Positions 45,191 through 57,819 are shown, counted from the first letter of the stretch. The stretch is 64,000 bases of DNA from Bradysia coprophila (GCF_014529535.1 NW_023503464.1:663863-727862); one strand, 5' to 3'. Program-made: numbers and translations. Notes: generated by a model from the sequence alone, not told the origin.

Positions 45191-45399
45191 ACTTTCTCAA
45201 TGAAAGTATAAACCAGGCATGGTCTGTTCATACAAACCAGAGGACATAGCGATTTCATATAAACAAACTCAACTCTCATGAGAGGTCAATGGAGGAAAAT
45301 GGAGAAACAAAACTGGGGAATATATGAAATGAAGTGAAAAAACAAAATGACGTCACGTTCTGTGAACAGGCACGTTTTATTTGCAAATTTATCTGTTAT

Positions 45400-46105
45400 T
45401 TATACACTTGCTCCTATTAAAGAATCTAAAGCCATAAAGGAGAGAAACTCCACAATTATGTGCTGACATTCTTCCGTTGAAGGATATTGCTCGCAAAATT
45501 CTCGAATAATTTTTTTATGTCCCGACCAGTGGTCCACTCGACTTTCACAAACAGTTTCAGCCGTTTCTTTACGAGCTCCTACGAAAAATATTGCAATGAC
45601 CAAGAACAGGATGAAGAGGAGTAGAGCCATGAATGATATATCCATTGGAATGTCGTTTGAATTTGCCGGTTCATTTATGGGCGTCGAATTTTCCTTCACC
45701 CATGACACATATAAATTCTGATCATTGCACTTTCTCATGAAAATTTGGAAGTCTTCCTCACACTCGATCAGCACGAAATTGAAATTCTTATCTGTAATTT
45801 CGAAAAAAGAAAAGAATTATTTTGATTCGAGTAGACGCAGTCCGAGTGAAATTACCAGGGAAATTACCCAAAAACTTGACGGTAAGGTCTTCTTGATTTC
45901 GGTCAGGATATCGCTGCGATATTTCAGTCTGGAGATATGAAAATTGCTTCAAATCTTTAATCATGAAAATTGACTCGTCGCCATTGCTGATAACATTAAC
46001 TTTAAAATTTTTTTTTGTTTCATTACTGGTAACGGGTTCACCTAACCAACTTATTTCACTGTCACTACAGTCACGATCAAATACATTTGAATCATTTACA
46101 AACAT
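45400..46105 (-). CDS. PB1-TM-C family membrane protein (209 aa), minus strand
   Basis: Exons 46105-45868 and 45791-45400 (minus strand), 76-bp intron. Close to the 40351 gene and inverted relative to it, with the 3.49-kb element between them. The intron starts with two GTAATTT donor sites 12 bp apart; use of the second would add four residues in frame. Compared with 51230, this copy reads K-K-N-F in place of K-N-Y-F before the first PB1 strand and has Cys for Gly in the acidic N-terminus. Membrane helix and cysteine tail are intact. AATAAA is in the expected place just past the stop. Confidence 0.72.
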
Positions 46106-46200
46106 CTTGGATAAAAATTTCGAAAATTTCTTCGTTTTCAACAGTTGTTCTTCCTTTGATGTCCAAATTGATAATGAATGAAGAGGAACCAGTATGTATC

Positions 46201-46305
46201 TCACGTGTAGCAGCGTCGCAAAATGGATTACATGCCGAATTATGACAGTTCACCGGATGAAAATGAAAAGACATCGAAAGGCGGCCATATTGCTGTGTTT
46301 ACATT
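46201..46305 (-). promoter_or_regulatory. Conserved upstream block of the PB1-TM-C family
   Basis: Reverse-strand copy of the block at 40151-40256. A second partial block follows at about 46360-46420. Confidence 0.4.
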
Positions 46306-46420
46306 CGAGTGAGCAGAAAAACTTTTACATTCGAAGTTGACATGAGAGGCGAATTCCATCTGTCACCGAACTATGACACTTGACAGTTCAATGCGAAACG
46401 AAAATACATGCAACTAAGGC

Positions 46421-47264
46421 TATATAGGTTTCGTCATACACAGAGAAGCCAACACAATCTCACTTTGAAGTTTTAACGAACAAATTTTTTATAAGTTGCG
46501 GTTATGTTTGCTTCTGTGGATGACGGTCGGCTGTTTTCGGCCTGTCAAAATTCGTTTTTACCGTACGACGGAATTGCTGTGTTTACATTGTTATAAGAGT
46601 CAAACCACATCAAAACTTTCTCAATGAAAGTATAAACCAGGTATTTGTGTATATGAAATCGCAATGTCTTCCGCTACATACAAAGTTTGACATTCAACCA
46701 TAACTTGTGTTGACGTTCATTGAACTTTCTGTCGTGAAGTGACAGTTTTGACATTGACATTTTTGACGTTATCATATTTGTCATCTTAAAAATTTGCATA
46801 ACCTCAACTGAAAACCTAAATTGCACACAAAACTTGTCCTTAAACAATTAATTTTGAATAATAGTACAGTGTTAAAGTAAGCCTTATTGTAATATTTACG
46901 ATAATATTGTTCAAAATTAATTGCTTAAAGACAAGTTTGTGTGCAGTTCATGTTTTCAGTTGAGGTTATGACGAAGTTTTTTAGATGTCAAAAATGTCAA
47001 TGTCAAAACTGTTACTTCACGGTAGAAAGTTTCTATTTGGTTTAGCTTTGAGGTTGGAGTTGAAAAGTTGTATAAGAGGAAGAGAATTTTTACCAAAAAA
47101 GTAGCCAATTTCAAAGCCGCAAAATTTGAAAGAAACGTCTACTTTCGAAAAATGAGTAAAAAATACATCGTTTCTTCTAGAATCTGTTATTGCTTCTAAA
47201 ACTCGCCGTTTTTTTTTCTTCTAGAACTCGACGTTTCTTCTAAAATTCACAAAATTTCTTCACC
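46421..47264. other. Non-coding stretch with a hairpin element
   Basis: No gene seen. Contains the foldback at 46733-47031 and a short run of TTCTTCTARAACTCG units at about 47165-47255. Confidence 0.5.
46733..47031. mobile_element. Hairpin MITE (about 299 bp)
   Basis: The two halves are inverted copies: TGACAGTTTTGACATTGACA on the left returns as TGTCAATGTCAAAACTGTTA on the right. The inner pair shares AATTAATTTTGAA. The loop is about 50 bp. Target duplication not seen. Confidence 0.65.
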
Positions 47265-50200
47265 ATGTCTGTGAAGTACCTGCGAACTTGAACCTGCGAA
47301 TTCTACATTATAGTCCAGTCGTTGTGACTATCATTTTATATGCCAAACCTGCCAAAAAAAAATTCGCGGGTTCAAACCTGCGAAAAATAAAATTTGTAGG
47401 TTTCAACCTGCGGAAAAAAATTCGCAGGTTTAAATTCGCAGCTTCAAATCTGCCAAAAAACCATCGCAAGACCAAAAGGGAAGTTGGAAGGTTTAGTTAA
47501 AAAATCGCAGGTTAAAAATGGAAATTGGTAGATTTGAATGAAATATCGCAGGTTGAAACCTTCGGAAAAAATTCGTACGTGTTCACACATTTGAAAGAAT
47601 TCGCAGTTAAAACATACGAAAAATAAAATTCGTAGGTTTGAACCTGCGAAAAAAAAATCGCAAGACCAAAAGGAGAGTTTGTTGGTAGCTTCATTGCTAC
47701 ATAATTCTATGAATGTTCTCATCTCACCTCGGTGCACCACGCTTCACCTCGGTGCACCACGCTTCACCTCGGTGCACCACGCTTCACCTCGGTGCACCGC
47801 GCTTCACCTCGGTGCACCACGCTTCACCTCGGTGCGCCACGCTTCATCTCGGTGCACCACGCTTCACCTCGTTGCACTACGGGTCACCTCGGTGCACCAA
47901 GGACTACCCGATGAATCAGTGGACCGAACCCGCTAGGGTGTCTTTCTAAAACGACAGGTCAACGAAAAAGTTCTCCGAATGCGCCCCAAGATACGGTGTG
48001 GCAGACTTCTTTACTTTAAACACAGTGGTACCTCGGCCTCCGATTTGTCAGTGGAACACACCTTCAAGGATGTCTTTCAAAAACAACACAGCCGTCGAAC
48101 AGTAAGGAGCCGTCCACGCCAAAGACAAACAAGGCATCAGAACAGTCGGAGCGTTTGCTGCGACTTAGCCCCGTACAACCCGTAATCGTATTTCGTCAGC
48201 AACCATAATACGTCCGTAGCCCTAATAAGCCCGGAACCCTAATACGTCTACAACCCTCTAATGCGTCTGTTACCAAAATGCAAGTCAAGTTGGGCATTGT
48301 CAAATTTACTGAAACTGTTCATTTTTAAAATTGCGCATAGCGCAATTACGAAAGCCCGTACGAAGTACCTCTCAAATAAAACCAACAATTTACGACATTA
48401 TTTTAGAAACCCAAAATTTTTTGCCAACTTTCCATTGGGTATTCAATTACCTCTCAAATGAAACAAAAACTAGCAAAATCGGATGAGATTTATTCGATTT
48501 ATGTGCAAAAAACACTTAGGGCCGAGTAGCGGCCTTAGTCCAAGGGCCCAAATTTGAAACTTTTTTCGCCACGTTCTTTTCGGTATTCAATTACCTTCCA
48601 TAAAAAACTAAATCTAGCAAAATCGGATGAGATTTACTCGATTTATGTGCAAAAAACACTTGGGGCCGAGTAGCGGCCTTAGTCCAAGGGCCCAAATTTG
48701 AAACTTTTTTTGCCGTCATTCTATTAGGCATTCAATTATCTCTCAAATGAAACAAAATCTAGCAAAATCGGATGAGATTTACTCGATTTATGCGCAGAAA
48801 ACACTTAGGGCCGAGTAACGACCTTTGAGCCCTCCCAACAAGCCCGCGTTGCATCTTACCCAAAAACAATGTTCAGCATTTTTGTTCTACTCGTCAATAC
48901 ATTTGATATATCACAAGCAGCTATTGCGTGCGTATTTCGGTAGATATCGTCGAAAGACTGAAAAACACCTATAGGGCCCTAGCTCTGGAAGGGCCGACCC
49001 TACCATGCCCATTTTCGAACTTGACCTTACTTTTGTCGATATCAATCGGGGACAAAAAGAATTTTGAAAAAAGGTTGTGATTTACTCAAGCTAGAGGGGT
49101 CACGGACGGACGGACGGACATTTTTTTTATTACGGATTCGTCATCTATGAACATAACCAAATGCTTTGCCCTTACTGTCTGCTTCCAATTCGACGTGTTA
49201 CAAACGGCATATTAGAGAACTTTAGCAAATCACACAATAACGACAAAACCAATAATTTCCAACAATAACGAAAACGATATTGACATGGAAAAATTTTATC
49301 ATTGTGAATGAGGCGGGATGGGTAAATATGTTCACAAATCATAAGCTTATAACTAGCATATTAGGTTCACATTAAGCGTCATCAGTACCAGCCCAGACCT
49401 GTCAAAAGTTCCCACAGATTTTGAAAATTTTTGTTGTACATTTTTTACAACATCTATCAATGAATCTAATGAATCTAGACATTCCCCGAAAGTAGTTGAA
49501 CTCAGCTTTATAATGAGCCCACTCTCACCCGGAACGATCGCCAAAAAATTAGGTTAAAAACACCCTTTTTCCATCTTCGGATATCTTCAGCCAGGAACCA
49601 AGTGTAGCTCGAGACTGTGTGATGCCTGTTTTGAGGTCTACTGGCAAAGACCTTTCAAACCATGTGTATATTCATCCCAGACGAAATAATAGCACTTTTT
49701 CACTGCTAAACTGCTATTATTTCACCTAGGTAGATACATTTTTTAAAGCTGAATATCTGCTTTTAAGATAGTTGTCCGGTGCACAAATTATATTTTTCTA
49801 CTTCAATTTAATTTCTGTTAAAGTACTTCATAAGTATTTTGAATTCTGCCACCACATAACACACCATGATTTGTGAACATATTTACCCATCCCGCCTCAT
49901 TCACAATGATAAAATTTTTCCGTGTCAATATCGTTTTCGTTATTGTTGGAAATTATTGGTTTTGTCGTTATTGTGTGATTTGCTAACGTTCTCTATTAAT
50001 CTTATAAGCCCCCAGTACTTCGTACGGGGCTAAAAATGACACAGACTAATTATTAGACGATGCGAGAAAAAAAATAACTCCTAAGTTACTGACACCGTTC
50101 CGGCGCCCGGCTCGCATTGCGGCCCTCCGCTTCGCTCCGGGACAATGGGCCGGATCGCTCGGCATGTTAAAACGCTTTTTATAGGCAATGGAAATTGGCA

Positions 50201-50659
50201 TCCATTTCGTAATAAGATGACTTCTGTATGGTCGAATTATACTCCATTACGTTACATTTCGTTAAAGGATGAATTCCCTGGGAACCAACAACACGCTTTT
50301 GCGGGGAGAAGAAAGTTAGGAATTGAGTTGGTTTTTTTCGCAGGTTTGAACCTGCAAATTTTGTGTTTTTGTTTTTCTCAGATTTGAACGAGCGATTTTT
50401 TCGCAGGTTCAAACCTGCGAATTTGGAACGTATGAATTTTTATCCAAAACTCCCAATTTCACTATGGTTTTTAGTAGGTTCAAAGCTGCGAATTTTTTTT
50501 CGCTGTTTCAAACCTGCGAATTTTTTATTTCGCAGTTTCTAACCTGCGAATTTTTTGCAATTCCTAAAATCACTAAAAAGTCATGTAAAATGATCGTCGT
50601 AACGACCGGACTATAATGTAGAATTCGCAGGTTCAAGTTCGCAGGTACTTCACAGACAT
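47265..50659. mobile_element. Composite TIR element, copy 2 (3395 bp)
   Basis: Same ends and interior as 41340-44829, shorter by 36 bp near the left end and by three 20-bp minisatellite units. Only the right-hand CAGGACACC is present; the left flank (TTTCTTCACC) is different, so the left edge of the larger duplication coincides with the element end. A foldback copy lies at 49215-49993. Confidence 0.75.
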
Positions 50660-51229
50660 CAGGACACCGGGGTTTTAAATCTAATTTGATGAAAATTCAA
50701 TTGTCAAGTGAGATTTTATTGTAAAAAAACCAAGTGTCTCAGAAGTTGAAAGTTTGCCAAATTATCAAGCCAATACCCTCAGAGCATATATTTTTGTCAT
50801 CGTCGTCGATTACTGAAAAAGTTACCACAATTACTCATAAAAGTCTGTTTCTGAAAGGTTAATATGTCCGAACATATGATCGATTTATTGGAAGTCACAC
50901 TTCCCGCAACACAATTCAAAAAAGCCATTTTGAAGAAAATTTTCAGAATTTTCTTCATCTTCAACATTCGCCTGTATGGAGGCTATGTTTACATTGTTAT
51001 AAGAGCCAAACCACATCAAAACTTTCTCAATGAAAGTATAAACCAGGCATGGTCTGTTCATACAAACCAGAGGACATAGCGATTTCATATAAACAAACTC
51101 AACTCTCATGAGAGGTCAATGGAGGAAAATGGAGAAACAAAACTGGGGAATATATGAAATGAAGTGAAAAAACAAAATGACGTCACGTTCTGTGAACAGG
51201 CACGTTTTATTTGCAAATTTATCTGTTAT

Positions 51230-51935
51230 TTATACACTTGCTCCTATTAAAGAATCTAAAGCCATAAAGGAGAGAAACTCCACAATTATGTGCTGACATT
51301 CTTCCGTTGAAGGATATTGCTCGCAAAATTCTCGAATAATTTTTTTATGTCCCGACCAGTGGTCCACTCGACTTTCACAAACAGTTTCAGCCGTTTCTTT
51401 ACGAGCTCCTACGAAAAATATTGCAATGACCAAGAACAGGATGAAGAGGAGTAGAGCCATGAATGATATATCCATTGGAATGTCGTTTGAATTTGCCGGT
51501 TCATTTATGGGCGTCGAATTTTCCTTCACCCATGACACATATAAATTCTGATCATTGCACTTTCTCATGAAAATTTGGAAGTCTTCCTCACACTCGATCA
51601 GCACGAAATTGAAATTCTTATCTGTAATTTCGAAAAAAGAAAAGAATTATTTTGATTCGAGTAGACGCAGTCCGAGTGAAATTACCAGGGAAATTACCCA
51701 AAAACTTGACGGTAAGGTCTTCTTGATTTCGGTCAGGATATCGCTGCGATATTTCAGTCTGGAGATATGAAAATTGCTTCAAATCTTTAATCATGAAAAT
51801 TGACTCGTCGCCATTGCTGATAACATTAACTTTAAAATAGTTTTTTGTTTCATTACTGGTAACGGGTTCACCTAACCAACTTATTTCACTGTCACTACCG
51901 TCACGATCAAATACATTTGAATCATTTACAAACAT
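51230..51935 (-). CDS. PB1-TM-C family membrane protein (209 aa), duplicate of 45400-46105
   Basis: Exons 51935-51698 and 51621-51230 (minus strand) with the same double GTAATTT donor. Intact frame. It keeps the family-standard N-Y-F-K strand and Gly in the acidic N-terminus, so the changes in the 45400 copy are probably the derived ones. Upstream block at 52031-52135. Lies in the right part of the second 5.2-kb duplicate. Confidence 0.75.
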
Positions 51936-52030
51936 CTTGGATAAAAATTTCGAAAATTTCTTCGTTTTCAACAGTTGTTCTTCCTTTGATGTCCAAATTG
52001 ATAATGAATGAAGAGGAACCAGTATGTATC

Positions 52031-52135
52031 TCACGTGTAGCAGCGTCGCAAAATGGATTACATGCCGAATTATGACAGTTCACCGGATGAAAATGAAAAG
52101 ACATCGAAAGGCGGCCATATTGCTGTGTTTACATT
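52031..52135 (-). promoter_or_regulatory. Conserved upstream block of the PB1-TM-C family
   Basis: Identical in order to 46201-46305. Role inferred. Confidence 0.4.
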
Positions 52136-52450
52136 CGAGTGAGCAGAAAAACTTTTACATTCGAAGTTGACATGAGAGGCGAATTCCATCTGTCACCGAA
52201 CTATGACACTTGACAGTTCAATGCGAAACGAAAATACATGCAACTAAGGCTATATAGGTTTCGTCATACACAGAGAAGCCAACACAATCTCACTTTGAAG
52301 TTTTAACGAACAAATTTTTTATAAGTTGCGGTTATGTTTGCTTCTGTGGATGACGGTCGGCTGTTTTCGGCCTGTCAAAATTCGTTTTTATCGTACGACG
52401 GAATTGCTGTGTTTACATTGTTATAAGAGTCAAACCACATCAAAACTTTC

Positions 52451-53804
52451 ATTGTCCTGAAATTTCGACGACATGAGTATCGGCGACTTCCTGAAGAAAC
52501 GGCGAGTAGTCGCCGTTTCTTCAGGAAGTCGCTGTTTCTTCAGGAAGTCACCGTTTCTTCAGGAACTCGCCGTTTCTTCTCGTCGTTTCTTCAGAAAGTC
52601 ACAGTTTCTTCAGGATGTCGCCGTTTTATGTAAAAAGCGGTGACTTTCTGTGAAAACGATGACTTCTTGAACAAACGACGAGAAGAAACGGTGAATTCAT
52701 AAGAAATAACAAGTTCCTGAAGAAACGGCGACGGAAGGTTCTAATCGTTTTTTCAGGAAATTACCATTTCTTCTCATCGTTTCTTCGGGAAGTCAACGTT
52801 TCTTCATAAGGCCAAAAACCAAATTCTATCGTCTCTATACATGAAGTGCAAATTCTATCGTCTCTATACAGAAAGTCGATAATAAGCGATTTGGCGGTAT
52901 CTTTTTGGCAGTAACTTTTTGGTTGTTGAATAGTATTGCTGTAATAATCTTTCTGTATTGAATACCAACCATAAGGAAGTAATCCCTTTCTGTTTTGTGC
53001 TTTACTGCCTTTTTCTTAATTTTACAAACATTTTTATATGGAGAAATCAAAAAACTCAAGTACAACACAGAAACATATCGCTCGGCGTCTTAAAACACTT
53101 TTATGTGACTAATTATGACACGATGCGAGAGAAAAAAAAATAACTCCTAAGTTACTGACACCGTTCCGGCGCCCGGCTCGCATTGCGGCCCTCCGCTTCG
53201 CTCCGGGGCAATGAGCCGGATCGCTCGGCGTGTTAAAACGCTGTTTATGTACAATGAAAATTCGTAAAGGGATTACTTCCTTATGGTTGGTATTCAATAC
53301 AGAAAGATTATTACAGCAATACTATTCAACAACCAAAAAGTTACTGCCAAAAAGATACCGCCAAATCGCTTATTATCGACTTTCTGTATAGAGACGATAG
53401 AATTTGCACTTCATGTATAGAGACGATAGAATTTGGTTTTTGGCCTTATGAAGAAACGTTGACTTCCCGAAGAAACGATGAGAAGAAATGGTAATTTCCT
53501 GAAAAAACGATTAGAACCTTCCGTCGCCGTTTCTTCAGGAACTTGTTATTTCTTATGAATTCACCGTTTCTTCTCGTCGTTTGTTCAAGAAGTCATCGTT
53601 TTCACAGAAAGTCACCGCTTTTTACATAAAACGGCGACATCCTGAAGAAACTGTGACTTTCTGAAGAAACGACGAGAAGAAACGGCGAGTTCCTGAAGAA
53701 ACGGTGACTTCCTGAAGAAACAGCGACTTCCTGAAGAAACGGCGACTACTCGCCGTTTCTTCAGGAAGTCGCCGATACTCATGTCGTCGAAATTTCAGGA
53801 CAAT
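52451..53804. mobile_element. Foldback element with 539-bp inverted arms
   Basis: Left arm 52451-52989 and right arm 53266-53804 are inverted copies of equal length. The outer parts are made of degenerate CGCCGTTTCTTCAGGAAGT units; the inner parts are unique sequence with AAGCGATTTGGCGGTATC. The 276-bp loop holds a GC-rich patch (about 53140-53235) shared with 44250-44340 and 50080-50170. No coding. It abuts the right end of the 5.2-kb duplicate and Penelope-like remains. Confidence 0.85.
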
Positions 53805-54520
53805 CATCATTCTCTCAACGAAAACTGTCAACAAAGTCAACAACGTTCTCACTCGGGTAAAGTACAAAATCGCAACACCGAAGAAATCGAAAGTCGTGTA
53901 CAGAGCTAAATGTGAGAATTGTCCTGGCAAATACATTGGTCACACTAAACAGAGGCTATAGAATAGAACTTACAAGCACGACCTGGACATTAGAAACGGA
54001 AAATTAGAATAATCATCGATGCTAACACAACACGCTCTCATGAACAATCACCAATTCGACTTGGAAAACGTTGAAGTGTTAGAACACTTCGACAAATATT
54101 GGCAGAGGATAACTGCAGAGGCTATTCACATTTTGAAAGAACCGGACTCAGTTAATTATAGAAGAGACTGCAACAACATTCACGCATCGTACTCTAATAT
54201 TTTTAAAAAGCATCCAAATACAAAGTGATTAATGGCAACGCTGCAATTATCTGGACGAAATGAAATCTAGTCAATAATGATCGGACTGGAAGAATAAGAA
54301 GTTGAAGTGTCAATAATCTGTTTATCATTTGCAATGACTCTGTGATATATTTTTCATGTTCTCTTTAGTTTTTAAGTAGTTTAAACAGTAATTTAACGAA
54401 GTTGTTTGTGATATTTTTGTAGAGTAACTCAAAGTTTTATTTTATACAATTACAGCCTGAAGAAGCTCCCATTAAATGAGCGAAATATTGCGAAAATAAA
54501 AATTGTTTTTCTTCTGTGTA
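53805..54520 (+). pseudogene. Penelope-like element 3' end (GIY-YIG endonuclease remnant)
   Basis: The frame from about 53885 reads V-Y-R-A-K-C-E-N-C-P-G-K-Y-I-G-H-T then, after a stop, a frame to 54228 with L-T-Q-H-A-L-M-N-N-H-Q-F-D and A-E-A-I-H-I-L. This order of Cys-x-x-Cys, Y-I-G and H-A-x-x-N-N-H matches the GIY-YIG domain of Penelope-like elements. CCTGAAGAAGCTCCCATTAA near 54463 is a tail of the kind often seen 3' of such elements. The reverse transcriptase part is absent. Confidence 0.7.
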
Positions 54521-54636
54521 TGCCGATCACCCATGTCAACAAACCAACAAAAACAAAGAAGTTATCACACATATAGACTGTAGACTGCGTCCAACTTTGC
54601 TCTGAAAGAGTTTTTGCCGGGATCGGGATTAGTAAA

Positions 54637-54790
54637 ATGAATAAATTTGCCATCGTTTCTGCGGTTCTTCTTGCTGGTTGGTCCATTCAACTGGTCAACT
54701 CTCAACAATGTTTACTAGACGAGTCCCTGTTACAAGAGATTTGAAGTTACGACACAGTTGTTAAGCGAATCATTGACACTGTTCTCAGTG
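54637..54790 (+). pseudogene. Carboxypeptidase Q-like gene fragment (exon 1)
   Basis: Closely matches the first exon of the 56061 gene: signal peptide, then Q-Q-C-L-L-D-E-S-L-L-Q-E-I. A TGA at 54742-54744 replaces the Arg codon. Similarity ends at about 54787, where the jockey-like fragment begins. Clearly dead. Confidence 0.85.
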
Positions 54791-54794
54791 TCAC

Positions 54795-55335
54795 AGCTTG
54801 TTTCTAAGCGACTTTCCGGAAATTGCTAACATTATCATTGCATTTTTCGCAGATGACCTTCCGATCAACTAACCGTACACTAATACAATCACGACTGCAA
54901 CACGCATTGCACGTAATTCATTCGTATTTCACTAATTGTAGACTGAAGGTCAACCCTGAGAAATCGCAATCCATATTTTTCACTCGAAGAAGAAAGCCAC
55001 AATTCCTACCCAATCAAAAGCTGAATATGAATGGTACTGAGATAGATTGGGTTACACAAGTTAAGTACCTCGATATTATTTTAGACAAGAAACTATTGTT
55101 CACCAATCACATTAACAACGTTATCGAAAAAACACAAAAATACATACGAATTTTCTACCCATTCATAAACAGAAAATCCAAGCTTTTTACGAAAACTAAA
55201 ATTGTTCTATTTAAAGTTGTATTCAGGTCACTGATGCTAAATGTTCCCTTCTATTTTCGAACGAGTTCACTTCGAGCACTCACCAAGATTGAGCTAATAA
55301 CCGAATTCATTGAATCTAAACAGCCTCGATGAAGC
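54795..55335 (+). pseudogene. Jockey-like LINE reverse transcriptase fragment
   Basis: The frame to 55332 has L-K-V-N-P-E-K-S-Q-S-I-F-F-T-R-R, W-V-T-Q-V-K-Y-L-D and L-D-K-K-L-L-F-T-N-H-I, the thumb region after the catalytic box of jockey-type polymerases. The catalytic box itself is degraded (F-S-Q-M-T-F). It lies directly after the broken peptidase exon. Confidence 0.75.
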
Positions 55336-56060
55336 GGGTAACAGTTGCAGTGAAATTCTCATGTTAAAGAAATTTTATTTATGAGAGACAAAACTACTGT
55401 CACTGAGGCTTACTGTTTGATGACGTTGAGGAAATGAATTAATGAGACCTCAGGCGTGACGGGATCTTTTAATGGAGATTAAACACCCCTTTAACTTTCT
55501 TGAACATCTTTCAACAACTTTGAGGTGGATTTTGTGTAAAATTGACAAAATACGCTGAAAACGTAAATTTCTTCACTTCCAAATGTTTGTCTGGGTGGGT
55601 ACCCTAATTTCTAGCATGTTATCGCTTCCTTTAAGTCTATAACTGAAAAAAAAAACAGTTTTCGGACACCGACTGCATTTATAAAGTAGATTGTGTAGCA
55701 CGTCCAAATATTGATACTCCAAGACAGATAGAAAATTTCGTGAGCAGCTAAACAATGCGTCTTAGCTTTATCAGGACAATGGTAATCGAGAAGTCGCTAT
55801 CAGTTTATTCATTCATATCAACGAGACGTTGTCTCAGTGCTATAGAATAGAGTTGCTGTTTGGCGAATGTATTTCCAGAGACCAATCAATCATCGCACGA
55901 GATAAATGTTTCAAAACAGAAGAGGTGATAGCCGCTTAATTGTCCATTATCTGCCAATAAACGTTGCTGATGAGTGTGTAAACGCCAGAGCTAGCACTTA
56001 GTGTCAATTCATAATTTCGTCAATTTATCGCAACGGAACAAGTGTCGGTATTGTAGTAAA
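55336..56060. other. Intergenic, upstream of the first peptidase gene
   Basis: No gene or repeat recognised. The promoter of 56061 must lie here; no clear TATA box or other element stands out. Confidence 0.4.
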
Positions 56061-57819
56061 ATGAAGAAATTTGCCATCGTTTTTGCGGCTCTTTTTGCTG
56101 GTTGGTCCATTCAACTGGTCAACTCTCAACAATGTTCACTAGACGAGTCCCTATTACAAGAGATTAGAAGTTACGACACAGTTGTTAAGCGAATCATTGA
56201 CACTGTTGTCAGTGGCAGCTTCAAAGGGAAACTTTTCGATGACACAGCTGCGTTTGTCGATACCGTAGGAGCTAGAGTGGTTGGATCGCCAGGTCTAGAC
56301 AATGGCATAGATTATATGCTGGACTGGATGACTGAACAGGGGTTCAATGAAGTTCATGGTGAAGCAATTACTACGCCAAATTGGATACGGTAAAATTGTT
56401 AAAAATTCGATTTGCTTCGCCCGACTAATTTTCTTATCAAAATTGCAGAGGAAACGAAAAATTAGAAATGCTTCAGCCACGGTATCAATCGCTCAGCATT
56501 TTGGGATTCGGAAAATCAGTGGGAACACAACAACCGATCGAGGCAGAAATCATTGTTGTGAAGGATTATGCTGAATTAGAGCAGCGCTCGGACGAGGTCC
56601 GTGATTTAGAAGTGTATGTAAGCCAAACGGAAACGGCAAAATTTCTCATTGATTCCAGGTTCCCGGGAAAATTGTCGTTTATGACCACAAATACATCAAT
56701 TATGGAACCAGTACAATGTACAGATATTCTGGAGCGATTGAAGCTGCGAAACGAGGGGCCGTAGCTGCACTAGTGGCGGCAGTTTCGAATATAGCTATGG
56801 GTCTTCCACATACTGGTAGGTAGACTTGTATTTGGATACCGAACCGATCAATATTACAGTTGGATTACATCAGGTCAAATGAGCTATGACGACGATGAAA
56901 CCATACCACGGATACCTTTGGCATCAATAAGTATCGATAGCGCTCAAATGTTAGGTCGAATGCAGCGAAGAGGTGAATAGTTTAGTATGACCGCTGAAAG
57001 TACATTAGTTGTTAATCGATCGTCCGAAAATTAGGAAGTCGCATCGTATTAAGGCTCAGCATGGACGACGTGCTACCAGGAAATATCACGTCCAGAAATA
57101 CATTCGGCCAATTGACGGGATCCGTCTATCCCGACGAAAAAGTTATTGTTTCAGGACACATTGACAGTTGGGACGTCGGTCAAGGAGCTCAAGATGATGG
57201 TGGTGCCGTAGTAATGTCTGCCCTTGTCATAACTTTGCTGAAAAGTTTAGGATTGACTCCCAAGCGAAGTATTCAAGCTGTGGGATGGACGTCGGAGGAA
57301 AATGGACTGGTTGGCGTTCAACGATACATCGAACAGCATATCGAGGAAATTAATGCCGGAAAAATTGCTGCAGCCTTTGAATCTGACGGCGGATTGTTTG
57401 TGCCGACTGGTTACAGTTTTGCGGGAACCGATCATGGAGCATGCGTCGTTCAAGAGATTATGACATTGTTCCAGCACACAAATTTCACTCGTTTCAGCCG
57501 AGGCAACCGAGTCGGATCTGACGTTGCATATTTATCCGATTTGTCCGTGCCTACTTTCAATTTCCAAACTGGTGGCGACAAATATTTCTGGTATCACCAT
57601 GCCGAGTCGGACACAATGACAGCAATGGATGCAGATGAGTTGGATGAATGTCTGGCCGTTTATGCAGCTAGTGCTTATGTTGTCGCTGATTTGAGTCAGA
57701 ATTTGATGAGAAGTATTCCGGATCCAAATCCTAACGCTGGTACTCTGACCACACCTGCAACTGTATTTCCAGTCATAATTGTAGCTACTGTGGCATTTTT
57801 GCGTCTTTTCGTTGGGTAG
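56061..57819 (+). CDS. CPQ: Carboxypeptidase Q-like M28 metallopeptidase, copy 1 (505 aa)
   Basis: Exons 56061-56389, 56449-56596, 56659-56815, 56874-56972 and 57035-57819 join in frame. Residues 1-24 are a signal peptide. The zinc ligands and catalytic residues of family M28 are visible: G-H-I-D (His about 286), Q-D-D-G-G (Asp about 298), S-E-E-N (Glu about 332 and 333), E-S-D-G (Asp about 362) and Y-H-H (His about 433). They follow the spacing of carboxypeptidase Q, a secreted or lysosomal dipeptidase. The C-terminal 19 residues are hydrophobic after an Asn/Pro/Thr-rich stretch, which suggests a GPI anchor signal (inference). Exon 2 uses a weak GTCCGT donor. AATAAA at about 58030. A tandem paralogue lies at 59679. 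Confidence 0.9.
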
